NCBI GenBank assembly: GCA_031289315.1 | Contig: JAITPR010000032.1 | Span: 71,866-108,337 of the forward strand | DNA: 36,472 nucleotides | Origin: Clostridiaceae bacterium | Lineage (GTDB): Bacteria; Bacillota; Clostridia; Christensenellales; CAG-917 | Direction: 5' to 3' | Part shown: one piece after another, positions 22,948-32,088 of the stretch | How the letters are laid out: the number at the start of each line of letters is the position of its first letter | Numbering within the stretch: position 1 is the stretch's first letter | The notes under the pieces: generated by a model | The model's input: the letters and a program-made list of their open reading frames with translations, nothing else | What the model was told of the DNA's origin: nothing | The model's database searches: none | Made by a program: the position numbers and the translations under genes

Positions 22948-24126
22948 CTATAAAAGCTTCAATATATTGCCCACGGCTTTTTCGGTAGTCTGCTTCGAAC
23001 CGAAGCCGGTAAGGCGGAAATAGCCCTCTCCCATTTTGCCGAAGCCGGCACCGGGCGTACCTACTACGTGCGCGCGTTCTAATAGAAAATCAAAGAATTC
23101 CCACGACTTCATACCGCCGGGGCATTCCAACCAAATATACGGCGAATTTTTGCCGCCCGTATGCCAGATTTTTTTCTCCGTGAGTGCGGCACTTATCGTA
23201 CGCGCGTTCTCCATATAATAGGCGATTACGGCACCCGTTTCCGCTTGGCTTTTTTCGGTAAATACGGCTTCCGCAGCACGTTGTACTACGTATGGAACTC
23301 CGTTAAATTTTGTGCTTTGCCGTCTAACCCAAAGCGCATTCAGTTCCGTGCCACCAAATTTAAGCTCGTGCGGCACAACCGTATAGCCGCAACGCGTCCC
23401 CGTAAACCCGGCGGTTTTTGATAGAGAGCTTATCTCTATCGCGCAGGTTCTAGCACCATCTATCTCATAGATACTATGCGGAAGCCCCGGCTCGGAAATA
23501 AACGCTTCGTAAGCCGCGTCAAAAAGTATCAACGCTTTCTTTTTATTTGCGTAGTCGACCCACGCTTTCAGTTCTTTTTTGTCGTATACCGCACCGGTGG
23601 GGTTGTTCGGCGAACATATATATATTATGTCCGCGTCGTACGCTAGGTTCGGCGCGGGCTTAAAGCCGTTCGCCTTATTTCCTTCGGCGTAATCTATCTG
23701 CCGCCCAAGCATTATATTGACGTCAAGATACGCTGGATAAACCGGGTCGGGAATGAGCGCGCGGTTTTCGTTTGAGAGAATATCCAAAAAATTGCCGAAG
23801 TCGCTTTTTGCGCCGTCGCTTATGAAAATTTCGGAGAAGTCTAACGCAACTCCGCGTTTAGAGTAGTAGGCTTTAAGCGTGTCGCGCAGAAAGTCGTAGC
23901 CTTGTTCAGGACCGTATCCGCGGAACGTTTCCGCCGCCGCCATTTCGTCCGTCGCCTTGTGCATTGCGGCAATTACGGACGGCGTAAGCGGTTTTGTTAC
24001 GTCGCCTATACCTAAGCGCAACACCTCCGTTGCCGGATTTGCCGCTTTATAGGCTTCTACTTTTTTCGCTACCGTAGAAAACAGATAGCTTTCTTTCAGT
24101 TTCAAGTAATTTTCATTGATTTTCAT
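22948..24126 (-). CDS. dapL: LL-diaminopimelate aminotransferase
   Basis: A 392-residue fold-type I aminotransferase converting tetrahydrodipicolinate directly to LL-diaminopimelate. The characteristic N-terminus KINENYLKLKESYLFS is present, with LRLGIGDVTKPLTP near residue 36, GYGPEQGYDFLRD near residue 70, NNPTGAVYDKKELKAW near residue 173, and the PLP lysine in SSLSKTAGFTGTRCGY near residue 237. The C-terminal GEGYFRLTGFGS carries the conserved arginine. The ribosome binding site is AAGAGGACC. It lies 176 bases downstream of dapF on the same strand. Its presence means that the organism bypasses the succinylase/acetylase routes. Confidence 0.95.
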   Translation of the reverse strand: MKINENYLKLKESYLFSTVAKKVEAYKAANPATEVLRLGIGDVTKPLTPSVIAAMHKATDEMAAAETFRGYGPEQGYDFLRDTLKAYYSKRGVALDFSEIFISDGAKSDFGNFLDILSNENRALIPDPVYPAYLDVNIMLGRQIDYAEGNKANGFKPAPNLAYDADIIYICSPNNPTGAVYDKKELKAWVDYANKKKALILFDAAYEAFISEPGLPHSIYEIDGARTCAIEISSLSKTAGFTGTRCGYTVVPHELKFGGTELNALWVRRQSTKFNGVPYVVQRAAEAVFTEKSQAETGAVIAYYMENARTISAALTEKKIWHTGGKNSPYIWLECPGGMKSWEFFDFLLERAHVVGTPGAGFGKMGEGYFRLTGFGSKQTTEKAVGNILKLL

Positions 24127-24302
24127 TATGTTCGGTCCTCTTATGAACTTTTATTTTTTTATTATGCAACACCGTAAGAGGTGCTTTCCGTATGCTCCGT
24201 CCGTCGCATTAAACGGCAAGCTATTCTAGGCACTACGGTGTTAGTTTAGTCGTGCTTAGGCGCGTTGGCTGTCACTTTAAGGTATTTCTTAACCGTGTCT
24301 TT

Positions 24303-25148
24303 TTAATACGCTTCCGTCGTACCCGCGAACACCTTTTCCGCCGCGCCGGTAAGCGTCAATCCGTAATCTTCACGGCAATTGACCGTTAACCGTCCTCCCC
24401 TAAGCCGCACGGTTATATCCGTTTCCACAGGGCAATATCCGCGTTTTACGGCGGCGGCAACCGCTGCGCAAGCACCCGTGCCGCAAGCCAATGTTTCTCC
24501 GCTACCGCGCTCCCACACCCGCATTTTCAGCTCCGTTTTGGATAACACGTTTATAAATTCTACATTGACACGCTTAGGGAACGCCGCATGATTTTCAATC
24601 GTCGCTCCCAAATCGGCGACCGCCACATTATTGACATCGTTTTCACAAAACACCGCACAATGCGGATTACCCGTGTTGACGCAAGTCACCTTAAGGCTTG
24701 TGCCGTCGTCAAACTGCAGCTCGGCTTCGCCAGTCGGCAATAGCGCGGGTATGTCGTCCGGCTCAAAACGCGCTTTACCCATGGCTACACTCCCGCCTAC
24801 CGCTTGCCCGCCCTCATCCAATATCGGCACAACTTCCTTAACCCCCGAAGCGGTTTCTACCGTTACACACGGTTTATCGGCTATTTTATTGTCGTAAACA
24901 TATTTTACAACACACCTCACAGCATTGCCGCACATCAACCCTTCGCTTCCGTCCGCATTAAACATCCGCATTTTTACATCGGCACAGCTTGAACGCTCAA
25001 TCAGTACCAATCCGTCTCCGCCCACACCGAAGTGCCTATCCGAAAGATTAATCGCAAGCGCGGACGGGTTCTCAACAATAAAATTGCGGCAATCCACAAA
25101 TATATAGTCGTTACCGGCACCGTGCATTTTCACAAAACTTAAAATCAT
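24303..25148 (-). CDS. dapF: Diaminopimelate epimerase
   Basis: A 281-residue cofactor-independent epimerase making meso-diaminopimelate for peptidoglycan and lysine. It opens with FVKMHGAGNDYIFVDC. The two catalytic cysteines are in MFNADGSEGLMCGNAVRC near residue 73 and LACGTGACAAVAAAV near residue 216, with GNPHCAVFCEND in between. A good ribosome binding site (GCGGAG) and a sigma-A promoter (25250-25278) precede it. It forms the lead gene of a dapF-dapL unit. Confidence 0.96.
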   Translation of the reverse strand: MILSFVKMHGAGNDYIFVDCRNFIVENPSALAINLSDRHFGVGGDGLVLIERSSCADVKMRMFNADGSEGLMCGNAVRCVVKYVYDNKIADKPCVTVETASGVKEVVPILDEGGQAVGGSVAMGKARFEPDDIPALLPTGEAELQFDDGTSLKVTCVNTGNPHCAVFCENDVNNVAVADLGATIENHAAFPKRVNVEFINVLSKTELKMRVWERGSGETLACGTGACAAVAAAVKRGYCPVETDITVRLRGGRLTVNCREDYGLTLTGAAEKVFAGTTEAY

Positions 25149-25249
25149 TATATTTCTCCGCTCTCAAGATATGAAAGAACGGCCGAAAACGCAACGGCTT
25201 TTCCGCATAATACCCGCCAATTTTATCAAGCTTGAGGGGATACAGGATG

Positions 25250-25278
25250 ATTATATTACACACGCCATATTTTGGCAA
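25250..25278 (-). promoter_or_regulatory. Sigma-A promoter of dapF-dapL
   Basis: Minus-strand TTGCCA (25273-25278), 17 bases, TATAAT (25250-25255), about 100 bases upstream of dapF. The remaining 150 bases to the divergent gene at 25427 hold nothing that I can name. Confidence 0.65.
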
Positions 25279-25426
25279 GCGGTAAGGACGCATATAGACG
25301 GAAACCCGCGATAAAATAAGAATGTTTTAGCGCTTTTGAGTGCAACGAAAACACCTCTTGCCCTAAATAAAATCTGAAAATTAGCCTCCGCATGACTACG
25401 CACCGGAGAGAAGGAGACGACATCGC

Positions 25427-25933
25427 ATGAAAAAATCTATTAAAAATCTATTACTACCGCTCTTTATCACAACGGCGGCATTCGCATGTTATTTTGGCTC
25501 CGCAATTGGGAACGCGTCCGTTTGTTCCGCCGCCGACAATCCCGCGACTGAAACCTCCTCCACGGCAGCTTCCGCAACCGAACCCGTAATTAAGGAAATT
25601 TATGATTTGATTACGCCGGAATATATCGGATTTTATGAAACATATATAGCAAAAGCGCCGGTTATCACAAGCATAAGTCCGCGAAAATTGGCGCGCCTTG
25701 CGGAAAATTACAACGTAAGCGAAAATAAAGTCCGCGCCGTACTTGCGTGCCAAAACCTCATGTCGCTTAACGGTGAAAGAAAAAGCGTTTCCGAATTAAT
25801 GAGGCTTCCGGAAAAGGATTTTATAAAGCTCGTTTCCAAACAAACACAAGCGTATATAAACAGGCTTTCCGAGGAGGAAAAAATCACTCTCAATGCTGAA
25901 TTTAAAAAGCTTAAAAAACCTTTGAGCGCATAG
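25427..25933 (+). CDS. Secreted protein of unknown function
   Basis: 168 residues with a signal peptide (KNLLLPLFITTAAFACYFGSA) and a Ser/Thr/Ala-rich low-complexity stretch at 38-52. A helical mature domain follows, containing TPEYIGFYETYIAKAP, ISPRKLARLAENYNVSENKVRAVLACQNL and ELMRLPEKDFIKLVSK. The middle part resembles a small helix-turn-helix-like fold (RKLARLAENYNVSENKVRA), but I would not infer DNA binding in an exported protein. AGAAGGAGACG is the ribosome binding site and an intrinsic terminator ends the unit, so it is monocistronic. No family recognised. Confidence 0.7.
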   Translation: MKKSIKNLLLPLFITTAAFACYFGSAIGNASVCSAADNPATETSSTAASATEPVIKEIYDLITPEYIGFYETYIAKAPVITSISPRKLARLAENYNVSENKVRAVLACQNLMSLNGERKSVSELMRLPEKDFIKLVSKQTQAYINRLSEEEKITLNAEFKKLKKPLSA

Positions 25934-25990
25934 CACGGGCTTGCTTTTATGATAGGCATGAAAGCAAGTCGAAAATAAATTTTTATACTT

Positions 25991-26015
25991 GAGCGGGGAA
26001 ATTTCCCCGCTCTTT
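25991..26015 (+). terminator. Intrinsic terminator after the secreted-protein gene
   Basis: A fully self-complementary GAGCGGGGAAA/TTTCCCCGCTC stem is followed by TTT and, a few bases on, a further T-run. Confidence 0.8.
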
Positions 26016-26082
26016 AACGTTGTTTTTTCTATAAGCATAAATATAAGTTAGGCATTATATTTTCCATACTTTTAAATATGTA

Positions 26083-26111
26083 TTGACGTGTCGCGGGTAT
26101 AGTTTTATAAT
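26083..26111 (+). promoter_or_regulatory. Sigma-A promoter of the copZ-like gene
   Basis: TTGACG (26083-26088), 17-base spacer, TATAAT (26106-26111). The transcript would start near 26118 and carry the palindrome at 26143-26172 in its leader. Confidence 0.75.
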
Positions 26112-26142
26112 AGGTATAAATATAAACGTAGGTAGGTTAATT

Positions 26143-26172
26143 CCGCCGAAAACTGCATGCAGTTTTCGACGG
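26143..26172 (+). promoter_or_regulatory. 30-base palindrome in the copZ-like leader
   Basis: A perfect 22-base palindrome centred on TGCATGCA (26147-26168) extends, after one mismatch, by three more pairs. It lies between the promoter and the ribosome binding site, as an RNA hairpin with almost no loop or as a dimeric operator. It does not resemble the CsoR operator that I know. Confidence 0.6.
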
Positions 26173-26206
26173 CAATCCTAAAAACCCGCCCTCACAAGGA
26201 AATATT

Positions 26207-26425
26207 ATGCCTAAAATAGTTTTAGATGTAGATGGAATGGCGTGTTCACACTGTGAAAATGCCGTGATAAAAGCAGTATCCGCGCTTGACGGTGTAAAAA
26301 AAGTCAAATCGAATCTTAAGAAGAAAACCGTAACGGTATCGTACGGCGGCGACGAAAAAGCAGTCACGGAAGCTACGGTGACCGCTATAACGAATGCCGG
26401 CTATACGGTTGTAACGCGTCGATAA
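26207..26425 (+). CDS. Heavy-metal-associated (HMA) domain protein, CopZ-like metallochaperone
   Basis: 72 residues, a single ferredoxin-like HMA domain. The metal-binding loop DGMACSHCENAV near residue 10 has the MxCxxC motif that binds Cu(I) or another soft metal. The rest follows the beta-alpha-beta-beta-alpha-beta pattern (VSALDGVKKVKSNLKKKTVTVSY, then AITNAGYTVV). It would pass metal to a P-type ATPase, which is not in the window. The ribosome binding site CAAGGAA lies before the ATG. It has its own promoter and a palindromic leader element, suggesting metal-responsive control. Confidence 0.88.
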   Translation: MPKIVLDVDGMACSHCENAVIKAVSALDGVKKVKSNLKKKTVTVSYGGDEKAVTEATVTAITNAGYTVVTRR

Positions 26426-26973
26426 CATCTTCATAAGCGCGCATTATTTTATTGCCGCCCCGTTACCGCGCAGTTGTTTTACATTTATTTTTTCTACGCC
26501 GCCGCTTTCGGCTCCATGCTTTTTTAGCAGACGCAAAAATTTGGCGCCGCGCTTTTCAGCGGACACGGGAATTCCGCGCCGCGCGCTTTTGTAGGCGCGG
26601 CAGTTTTGGGGCGCAATCGTTTTACAACCTTCGTTAAACCGCATTAAATCGTTTCGAAAATATTATATTTCACATCTCCGTTTCACGTAAAACCTAAAGA
26701 ATTCCGAACACGGCTAGCAACATATTCCCATACCCGACATATTTAAGGAAATTTTTTTAATCGCATAAAATCAGGTTCACAAAATAAAATCCTATCATAG
26801 CATATAACAAAGTGCCTAATTTAAGGAAAATCACATTTAAGGCTTTCTTTAGATACAAACCTACCGGGACCGGAACACTCCCTCAGTTGCGCTACCTTTT
26901 TGCCGGATAACGTCAAGCGGCGCCCGATATTTCGTGCGCCGCTTAATATAACAAATTCCGCTGGCTATAGAGC
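26426..26973. other. Intergenic region between copZ-like and collagen-like genes
   Basis: 548 bases. Short open frames exist on both strands at 26444-26644 but have no ribosome binding site or recognisable product. A GC-rich stem AAGCGGCGC/GCGCCGCTT (26915-26944, 12-base loop) lies just beyond the end of the collagen-like gene. It may close that transcript, although no T-run follows on the minus strand. Confidence 0.4.
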
Positions 26974-27915
26974 TTATGAGATTTTATTGACGGTCAATAA
27001 AGTACCGAGTCTAACGTCCAAAGTCATAGCCGTAGAGGTAGATGTACCAACGGTAATCCCAATCACCGCATTTGCCTGCAAGGTTACGATTGTTTGAACA
27101 CTGATGACATTTGCTTCGCCCGATCCGCTAGAAGTATTCTTCCCCGCCGCTTGCGGAACCGGGGTACCGTTTATAGTAAGATTGCTGTACAAGTCGACCG
27201 GTCTAAGATTCGTCACGCCGGCTATCATATAACCAATATTATAATCACCGGCATCTTGCACAACAACTCCGGTATAACGTCCGCTTGCGGAGTCGGATTG
27301 ATACGTTATTCCGTTGCTAGGCAACGCCTGTAAAAACGGCAATGCCACCGGAACCTGATTATCTGGTAAAGTAACACTAACGGCATTCGGTGCGGCGAAA
27401 ACGCCATACAAACCTCCGTATCGCGGATTAACCGGTCCGGGCGGTCCCGCAGGTCCGGTAGCCCCTCTTGCTCCGGCAGGTCCGGCGGGTCCTATTGCTC
27501 CCGTTGCTCCCGGCGCTCCGGGTGTTCCAGGCGCTCCGGCGGGTCCAGCAGGTCCGACAGGTCCAGTTGCTCCAGGCGCTCCGGCGGGTCCTCTCATATC
27601 TCCCACGTTTTTCCACGTACCCGTTGCGCTGTCCCAGACATACAATGAGTCACCGGCTATATACGCATCGCCGTCTTTCCCCGTAGTGTGTGCGACCATC
27701 AGCTCCTCGTAGCTGTCGTACGAGTCACGAATTATACTCCCGTCCGCGCCTTTGGGTCCTGCAGGTCCGGTGGGTCCCATGGGTCCTTGCGGTCCCGGAA
27801 CGGCGGCTGCTCCCGCTTGCGAACACTTACACTTGCACTGGCAAGCATTGCATGTATCGCGGTTAACGTTTGCATTTTGACATATACAACCACATAATTT
27901 GCAAATAACGTTCAA
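26974..27915 (-). CDS. Collagen-like spore-surface protein (BclA-like) with Cys-rich N-terminus
   Basis: About 313 residues from a TTG start at 27913-27915, chosen because GGGAGGTG lies five bases upstream; the frame is open further, to 27948, without such a signal. The first 30 residues hold about ten cysteines (ICKLCGCICQ, CNACQCKCKC). Two Gly-x-y collagen tracts follow (PGPQGPMGPTGPAGPKG, and a longer one from GPAGAPGATGPVG on), separated by a 40-residue non-collagen insert containing GDAYIAGDSLYVWDSATGTW. The C-terminal 130 residues form a beta-rich head like that of BclA (ISVQTIVTLQANAVIGI). Such proteins form hair-like exosporium filaments. spoIIE lies upstream on the same strand. Confidence 0.85.
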   Translation of the reverse strand: MNVICKLCGCICQNANVNRDTCNACQCKCKCSQAGAAAVPGPQGPMGPTGPAGPKGADGSIIRDSYDSYEELMVAHTTGKDGDAYIAGDSLYVWDSATGTWKNVGDMRGPAGAPGATGPVGPAGPAGAPGTPGAPGATGAIGPAGPAGARGATGPAGPPGPVNPRYGGLYGVFAAPNAVSVTLPDNQVPVALPFLQALPSNGITYQSDSASGRYTGVVVQDAGDYNIGYMIAGVTNLRPVDLYSNLTINGTPVPQAAGKNTSSGSGEANVISVQTIVTLQANAVIGITVGTSTSTAMTLDVRLGTLLTVNKIS

Positions 27916-28154
27916 AAAAACACCTCCCAAATATATCGTTAAATACATACAAGAAATTTAATAAATTGGATTTTTCGATTGCATGTTTTCAATAATTATT
28001 GTATTTATTTGGGAAATATTTTGTTCCAAAAGCCCCGCTTTTCCGGGATAAAAGCCTTTAGAGGGTGTTGACACTAACGGTTTTGAAGGCGATTTTCACC
28101 GAAACTACCGCAGTATCACACACCTCTAATTTAAGTCAATTAAAAAGTATCTTT

Positions 28155-30416
28155 TTAAACTAATCTTGCAGCTATCACCGTAGCGTCATCCTTAAGTCCG
28201 CGTGCTTTTGCCGCGGCGAGTAACTCGTCCGCTATAGTTTGCGGATTGCGAGAACGGAAATCCTCTAGCACGGATATAAGCGTATCGGTTTCCAACGCGT
28301 CGCTCACGCCGTCGCTTACGAGAATCACTATATCGCCGGACTCTAGTTTTATATTTTCTATGGACGGTGTAATTTTTTCAAGAATTCCTATCGGCAAGCT
28401 GTGTCCGTCTATAGTTTCCACCCGCGTGCCGCGCTTTATAAATCCGTCCGACGCTCCTAGCTTTACCACGTCGGCATTACCGGTTTTTAAATCCACGCTC
28501 AACATATCCAAAGTACTGAAATTTTCGCTACTTCTAAGCGAAAGGAGGCGGTTGGTAAGAGAAATTATCACATCGTTTTCGAACCCGGCGCGGTAGAAGT
28601 TTTCGATGAGGTTCATCGTTGCAACACTTGTTTTCATTGCTCCCGCTCCGCTTCCCATTCCGTCGCAAATAGCCAGCATAACCACGTCGCCGACCCGTCC
28701 CGTAAACAGTGTATCGCCGGAGACCGTTTCGCCTTGACGTTTTTCTTGTGCGCGTCCGAAAGTCAATTCGTACGGCGGCGCGGCTTTGAAATGAAGTGTT
28801 TGCCACCCGTTGACCGTTTCCGAACCGTTTGTTTCGTTCATTTCGCGCTTTAAGACTTTCGACAAAACCTTTATGAGGCTTGCCTTATCTCCGTCACCCT
28901 CACGCACCAAAAGCGTTACGTTCAAATTTTCTCCTTCACCGTAAACCGCCGCTTCGCCAATCACTATGTTTCGATATGACAACTCATCTATTATAGCCTT
29001 TTCCGTTGCGGAATCAAACGCTAAACGCTTGTTTACGTCGAAAGCCAAATCCGAGAGCAATCCGCTTATACCTCCCATCTGTTCCGCCAACATAAGCTTG
29101 CCTTCGTTTATGCCGTCGCGCGCGTTCTTATAACCGTCCAAGCTCTGCACCGCTCTGTTTACCACGGCAATTAATTCCGGTATTTTTTTGCAACGCGACG
29201 TTATAAACGGCGGCATATTCAACATGGTAGCCTTTCCGGCGGCAACGGAGTTTTCCACAACCGCCTCCAAAACCTGCGACGTATCACCGCCGATAGCACC
29301 GCGACAGCTTTCGTAGGACGCACAACCGCCGCATACTCTAAAACTCACCTCACGGGCTAGTCGCACGGTTTCGCCGGCTTCGTTTCCGGTAGAGTCCGCC
29401 TCCTCCGTCAGTATTTCGCGTATGTTAAGGAATACCTTTGCCAAAAAACCCAGTCGTTTAGCTACGTCCTTGCGGCTGCGGTTGACAAGCGTCCGTGCGG
29501 AATATGTATCCTTGAGCGCTCCGGAAAAGGACAACATATAATTTTTGCTTCGACGTGGCAACAAAAGAAAAATTAAAAGCCCCGCCGACACCGCGGCGAC
29601 GTTTAAATACGTATACTCGGCATATGCCATAAAATAATAGCCCATCAGCAAGTCGGCGGACAATATTCCCGCGGCAGAAAGATATATGCCGCCGGATTTA
29701 AGCGTAACCGCTATGACCGCCCATACGCAGAGAACGGCGGCAATTGAAATATCCGCTCCGGCAAACGCCGCTCCCAAGCCGATTAACGCCGCCGCCGCTA
29801 CGGGCATTCCTCCGCCGAAAACGAATGCCGCTCCCAATATGGCGAACGCCGCAACGGTATAAAAAGGAATGAATCCGAATATGTCATACCTGTACAAAGC
29901 AATAGCAAAAACGGCAATTAAAATTTCGCCGCTCACCATTTCATCTATTGTCAATTTATACTTTAAACCACGTACTTTGACGGCGTAAACTATGAATACT
30001 GCGGCGTACGTGAAAATTTGTGCGACCAAAACCGTCAACAACGTATTGAGCGCTTCCGACACTCCGCTTACGTGCAACAGCACATAAGGTATCTGCGACA
30101 GAAATGCATAGAAGCTGATAAGCGCGGCGCTCAACGGCTTTTTTAACTTATAATGGGCGAAGTAGGCAATGCCCAAAATCAATGCGGGTGCGGCGGCACA
30201 CACCGTAGCTTGCCATGAAAAGTCAGCGGTGAGAGCAGCGACTATGTACAATGGCGACACCGAAAGCAAATTTTCGCGGCTGTAAACTAACGCCACAAAC
30301 AATCCCAACGCAAACGGTTTTAAGCCGTTTTTTGTTTCGGCATGAAACAGCAATACGAATAGCGAAAAATACACGGCGTATTTTAATATGGTCTTCACGT
30401 TCAATTTTTTACGCAT
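28155..30416 (-). CDS. spoIIE: Stage II sporulation protein E (serine phosphatase)
   Basis: 753 residues. Residues 1-290 form about ten membrane helices, a central cytoplasmic region follows (with CGGCASYESCRGA near residue 350), and the C-terminal third is a PP2C-type phosphatase. Its motifs are visible as GDVVMLAICDGMGSGAGAMK, LGASDGFIKRG, DIVILVSDGVSDALE and LKDDATVIAARLV. SpoIIE sits at the polar septum and dephosphorylates SpoIIAA to release sigma-F in the forespore. It is slightly shorter than Bacillus SpoIIE (827). GAGAGGTTGC precedes the ATG. It is direct evidence for sporulation ancestry. About 200 bases without a gene separate it from the collagen-like gene. Confidence 0.95.
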   Translation of the reverse strand: MRKKLNVKTILKYAVYFSLFVLLFHAETKNGLKPFALGLFVALVYSRENLLSVSPLYIVAALTADFSWQATVCAAAPALILGIAYFAHYKLKKPLSAALISFYAFLSQIPYVLLHVSGVSEALNTLLTVLVAQIFTYAAVFIVYAVKVRGLKYKLTIDEMVSGEILIAVFAIALYRYDIFGFIPFYTVAAFAILGAAFVFGGGMPVAAAALIGLGAAFAGADISIAAVLCVWAVIAVTLKSGGIYLSAAGILSADLLMGYYFMAYAEYTYLNVAAVSAGLLIFLLLPRRSKNYMLSFSGALKDTYSARTLVNRSRKDVAKRLGFLAKVFLNIREILTEEADSTGNEAGETVRLAREVSFRVCGGCASYESCRGAIGGDTSQVLEAVVENSVAAGKATMLNMPPFITSRCKKIPELIAVVNRAVQSLDGYKNARDGINEGKLMLAEQMGGISGLLSDLAFDVNKRLAFDSATEKAIIDELSYRNIVIGEAAVYGEGENLNVTLLVREGDGDKASLIKVLSKVLKREMNETNGSETVNGWQTLHFKAAPPYELTFGRAQEKRQGETVSGDTLFTGRVGDVVMLAICDGMGSGAGAMKTSVATMNLIENFYRAGFENDVIISLTNRLLSLRSSENFSTLDMLSVDLKTGNADVVKLGASDGFIKRGTRVETIDGHSLPIGILEKITPSIENIKLESGDIVILVSDGVSDALETDTLISVLEDFRSRNPQTIADELLAAAKARGLKDDATVIAARLV

Positions 30417-31199
30417 AGCTTTCGCAACCTCTCGTCCCTATTTTTCCGCTACCGTAAGGCGATAAATAAGCTTTTTACAGCACGCCCATAGCGGCATGCT
30501 CATACGATTTTTTTCTATCGACGGTTCGGTTTATCTTGTGCGGTTTACCCGCGGCTTCACAAACGTTACGCCTACCCACCGCTGCCATGTTCCAGCCGGA
30601 TTTTATGTTCGCTTCCGCGCCTTGATGGGCGTTGCTTCCGTTCATCATTGCCAAACCGTATATTGGCCATGACCGCATGAATAAACACCGCGCCCTTATT
30701 ATTATCGGTAAGCAGATTTTCGTCGACAACAAATACATTAAATTTAATATACCAAAAAAAACTTCCGTTCTCGTCGCAAAAACACCTTAATTATGTCGTA
30801 TTTTGCCGTCAGAAGTCTAAAATCAATTTTTAAATCTTAAAGTGGTTGTGGACAATACTAGCGACGACTTGCCTGCTAAGAAAATCTCTTGTCACAGCTA
30901 AGTACATCCACTAAAGTCTTTTAAACTAAAAAATTAATCCCAATACAAAAAAGAACCCACCTTTCTATTCCCGGAGAATGAAAAAGCGGGTAAACAAATA
31001 TCAATCCTTGCGTTCTAAAAAGAGCGGATAGCTATAGGTGCGCGAATGGACAAATATCAATCCTTTTGCCCTATGCGGTTAGCAAATTTCCATCGCCGCA
31101 CTACTTATAAGCGCTATCAAATCGAATGCTTTTATTCGTCGTAATATTGCGCTCCCGATTACCAGAAATCTCCATTTTCAAGCGCGCGCACCAAAAACT
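30417..31199. other. 783-base region without a supported gene
   Basis: An 87-codon minus-strand frame (30475-30738) lacks a ribosome binding site and any recognisable motif. The only structure seen is a 16-base direct repeat, ACAAATATCAATCCTT, at 30994-31009 and 31050-31065, 56 bases apart. No tRNA was found, although tRNAs often precede spoIIE. Confidence 0.4.
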
Positions 31200-31946
31200 T
31201 TAACGTCGCGGACGGAGATAATTTATTATGCTATCGTCGAGAAGACTTTCAACGTGGCGGTCCAAAAATTCGGCAAGTCCGCTGTCACGGAATGAAAAAT
31301 TCGTTTCGCCGGCAAGTATTAAGTGATCCAACAGCTCCACATCTATACTTTTTAAAGCGATTGCGGTGTTTTGCGTCATCATTATATCCGAATCCGACGG
31401 CTCGGCTACTCCGCTTGGGTGGTTGTGAGCAAGTACAACGCTAACCGCTTTTAAACGCAACGCCGCGTCACAGATGTCACGTACGCTTATCTGCACATAG
31501 CTTGCCCCGCCCGAACCCAACTTTTGAACCGATGTCAGTTTATTGTGCGCGTCCAAACATATCAAATACGCGGCTTCCTCATTCTTGCCGGAAAAGTATC
31601 CGCGCAGAAATTTTACCAACGCATCTCTGTTGTCCAAAAGAGGTCTTTCTTCATTTAATGAGCGCAAATAGGCACGGTATACGCCCGGAAGCGCGGCTAA
31701 AAACACCGCCGCATTTTTAGTTATACCCGACACCGTAACAAGATCGTCCGCGGATGCGTTCAGCACATTTGCCAGTGAACCGAATTTTGAAATTAACATG
31801 TGCGCCAAATCGTTTGTGTTGCGGCGCGGTATAACGTGATATAACAGAAATTCCAAAATCTCGTGGCTTTCCAAACTATCAATACCGCCGTTTTTTACGC
31901 GTTCCCGCATTCTGTCTCTGTGTCCTTCGTGTATATTATCGCTCAT
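31200..31946 (-). CDS. radC: RadC-family JAMM-domain protein
   Basis: 248 residues from the ATG at 31944-31946. The frame is open to 32072, but the promoter (32008-32036) lies inside that extension and GAGGAAAAGG precedes the chosen ATG. A helix-hairpin-helix segment (SLANVLNASADDLVTVSGITKNAA) leads to the RadC JAMM domain, with DAHNKLTSVQKLGSGGASYVQI and the metal motif VLAHNHPSGVAEPSDSDIMMT. RadC was named as a repair gene; its biochemical role remains unclear. It lies next to prophage remnants and shares its promoter type with udg. Confidence 0.9.
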   Translation of the reverse strand: MSDNIHEGHRDRMRERVKNGGIDSLESHEILEFLLYHVIPRRNTNDLAHMLISKFGSLANVLNASADDLVTVSGITKNAAVFLAALPGVYRAYLRSLNEERPLLDNRDALVKFLRGYFSGKNEEAAYLICLDAHNKLTSVQKLGSGGASYVQISVRDICDAALRLKAVSVVLAHNHPSGVAEPSDSDIMMTQNTAIALKSIDVELLDHLILAGETNFSFRDSGLAEFLDRHVESLLDDSIINYLRPRR

Positions 31947-32007
31947 TTTTGTTGCCTTTTCCTCGTCGTTATTGATATTGCCGTCCGAACAAAATAGTTC
32001 ATACCTC

Positions 32008-32036
32008 ATTGTAAAGCCTTTCAACAAATTTTTCAA
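32008..32036 (-). promoter_or_regulatory. Promoter of radC
   Basis: Minus-strand TTGAAA (32031-32036), 17-base spacer, TACAAT (32008-32013). About 37 bases around it are nearly identical to the udg promoter at 32780-32808. Confidence 0.75.
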
Positions 32037-32088
32037 TACCTTTTCAAACATTTTTCCGTTTTTTTCAAACATTTTTCTGATTTTTAAC

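Noticed and set aside
26444..26644. Overlapping open frames of about 60 codons on both strands after the copZ-like gene
   Set aside because: Neither has a ribosome binding site; the GC-rich sequence simply lacks stops.
30417..30720. tRNA genes upstream of spoIIE
   Set aside because: GTTCG occurs once, but no acceptor stem, D-arm or CCA context could be built around it.
30475..30738. 87-codon minus-strand open frame upstream of spoIIE
   Set aside because: No ribosome binding site at any in-frame ATG, no recognisable motif and odd composition; kept only as part of an unassigned region.
31947..32072. 42-residue N-terminal extension of RadC
   Set aside because: A perfect-spacing promoter lies inside it and a good ribosome binding site precedes the internal ATG.
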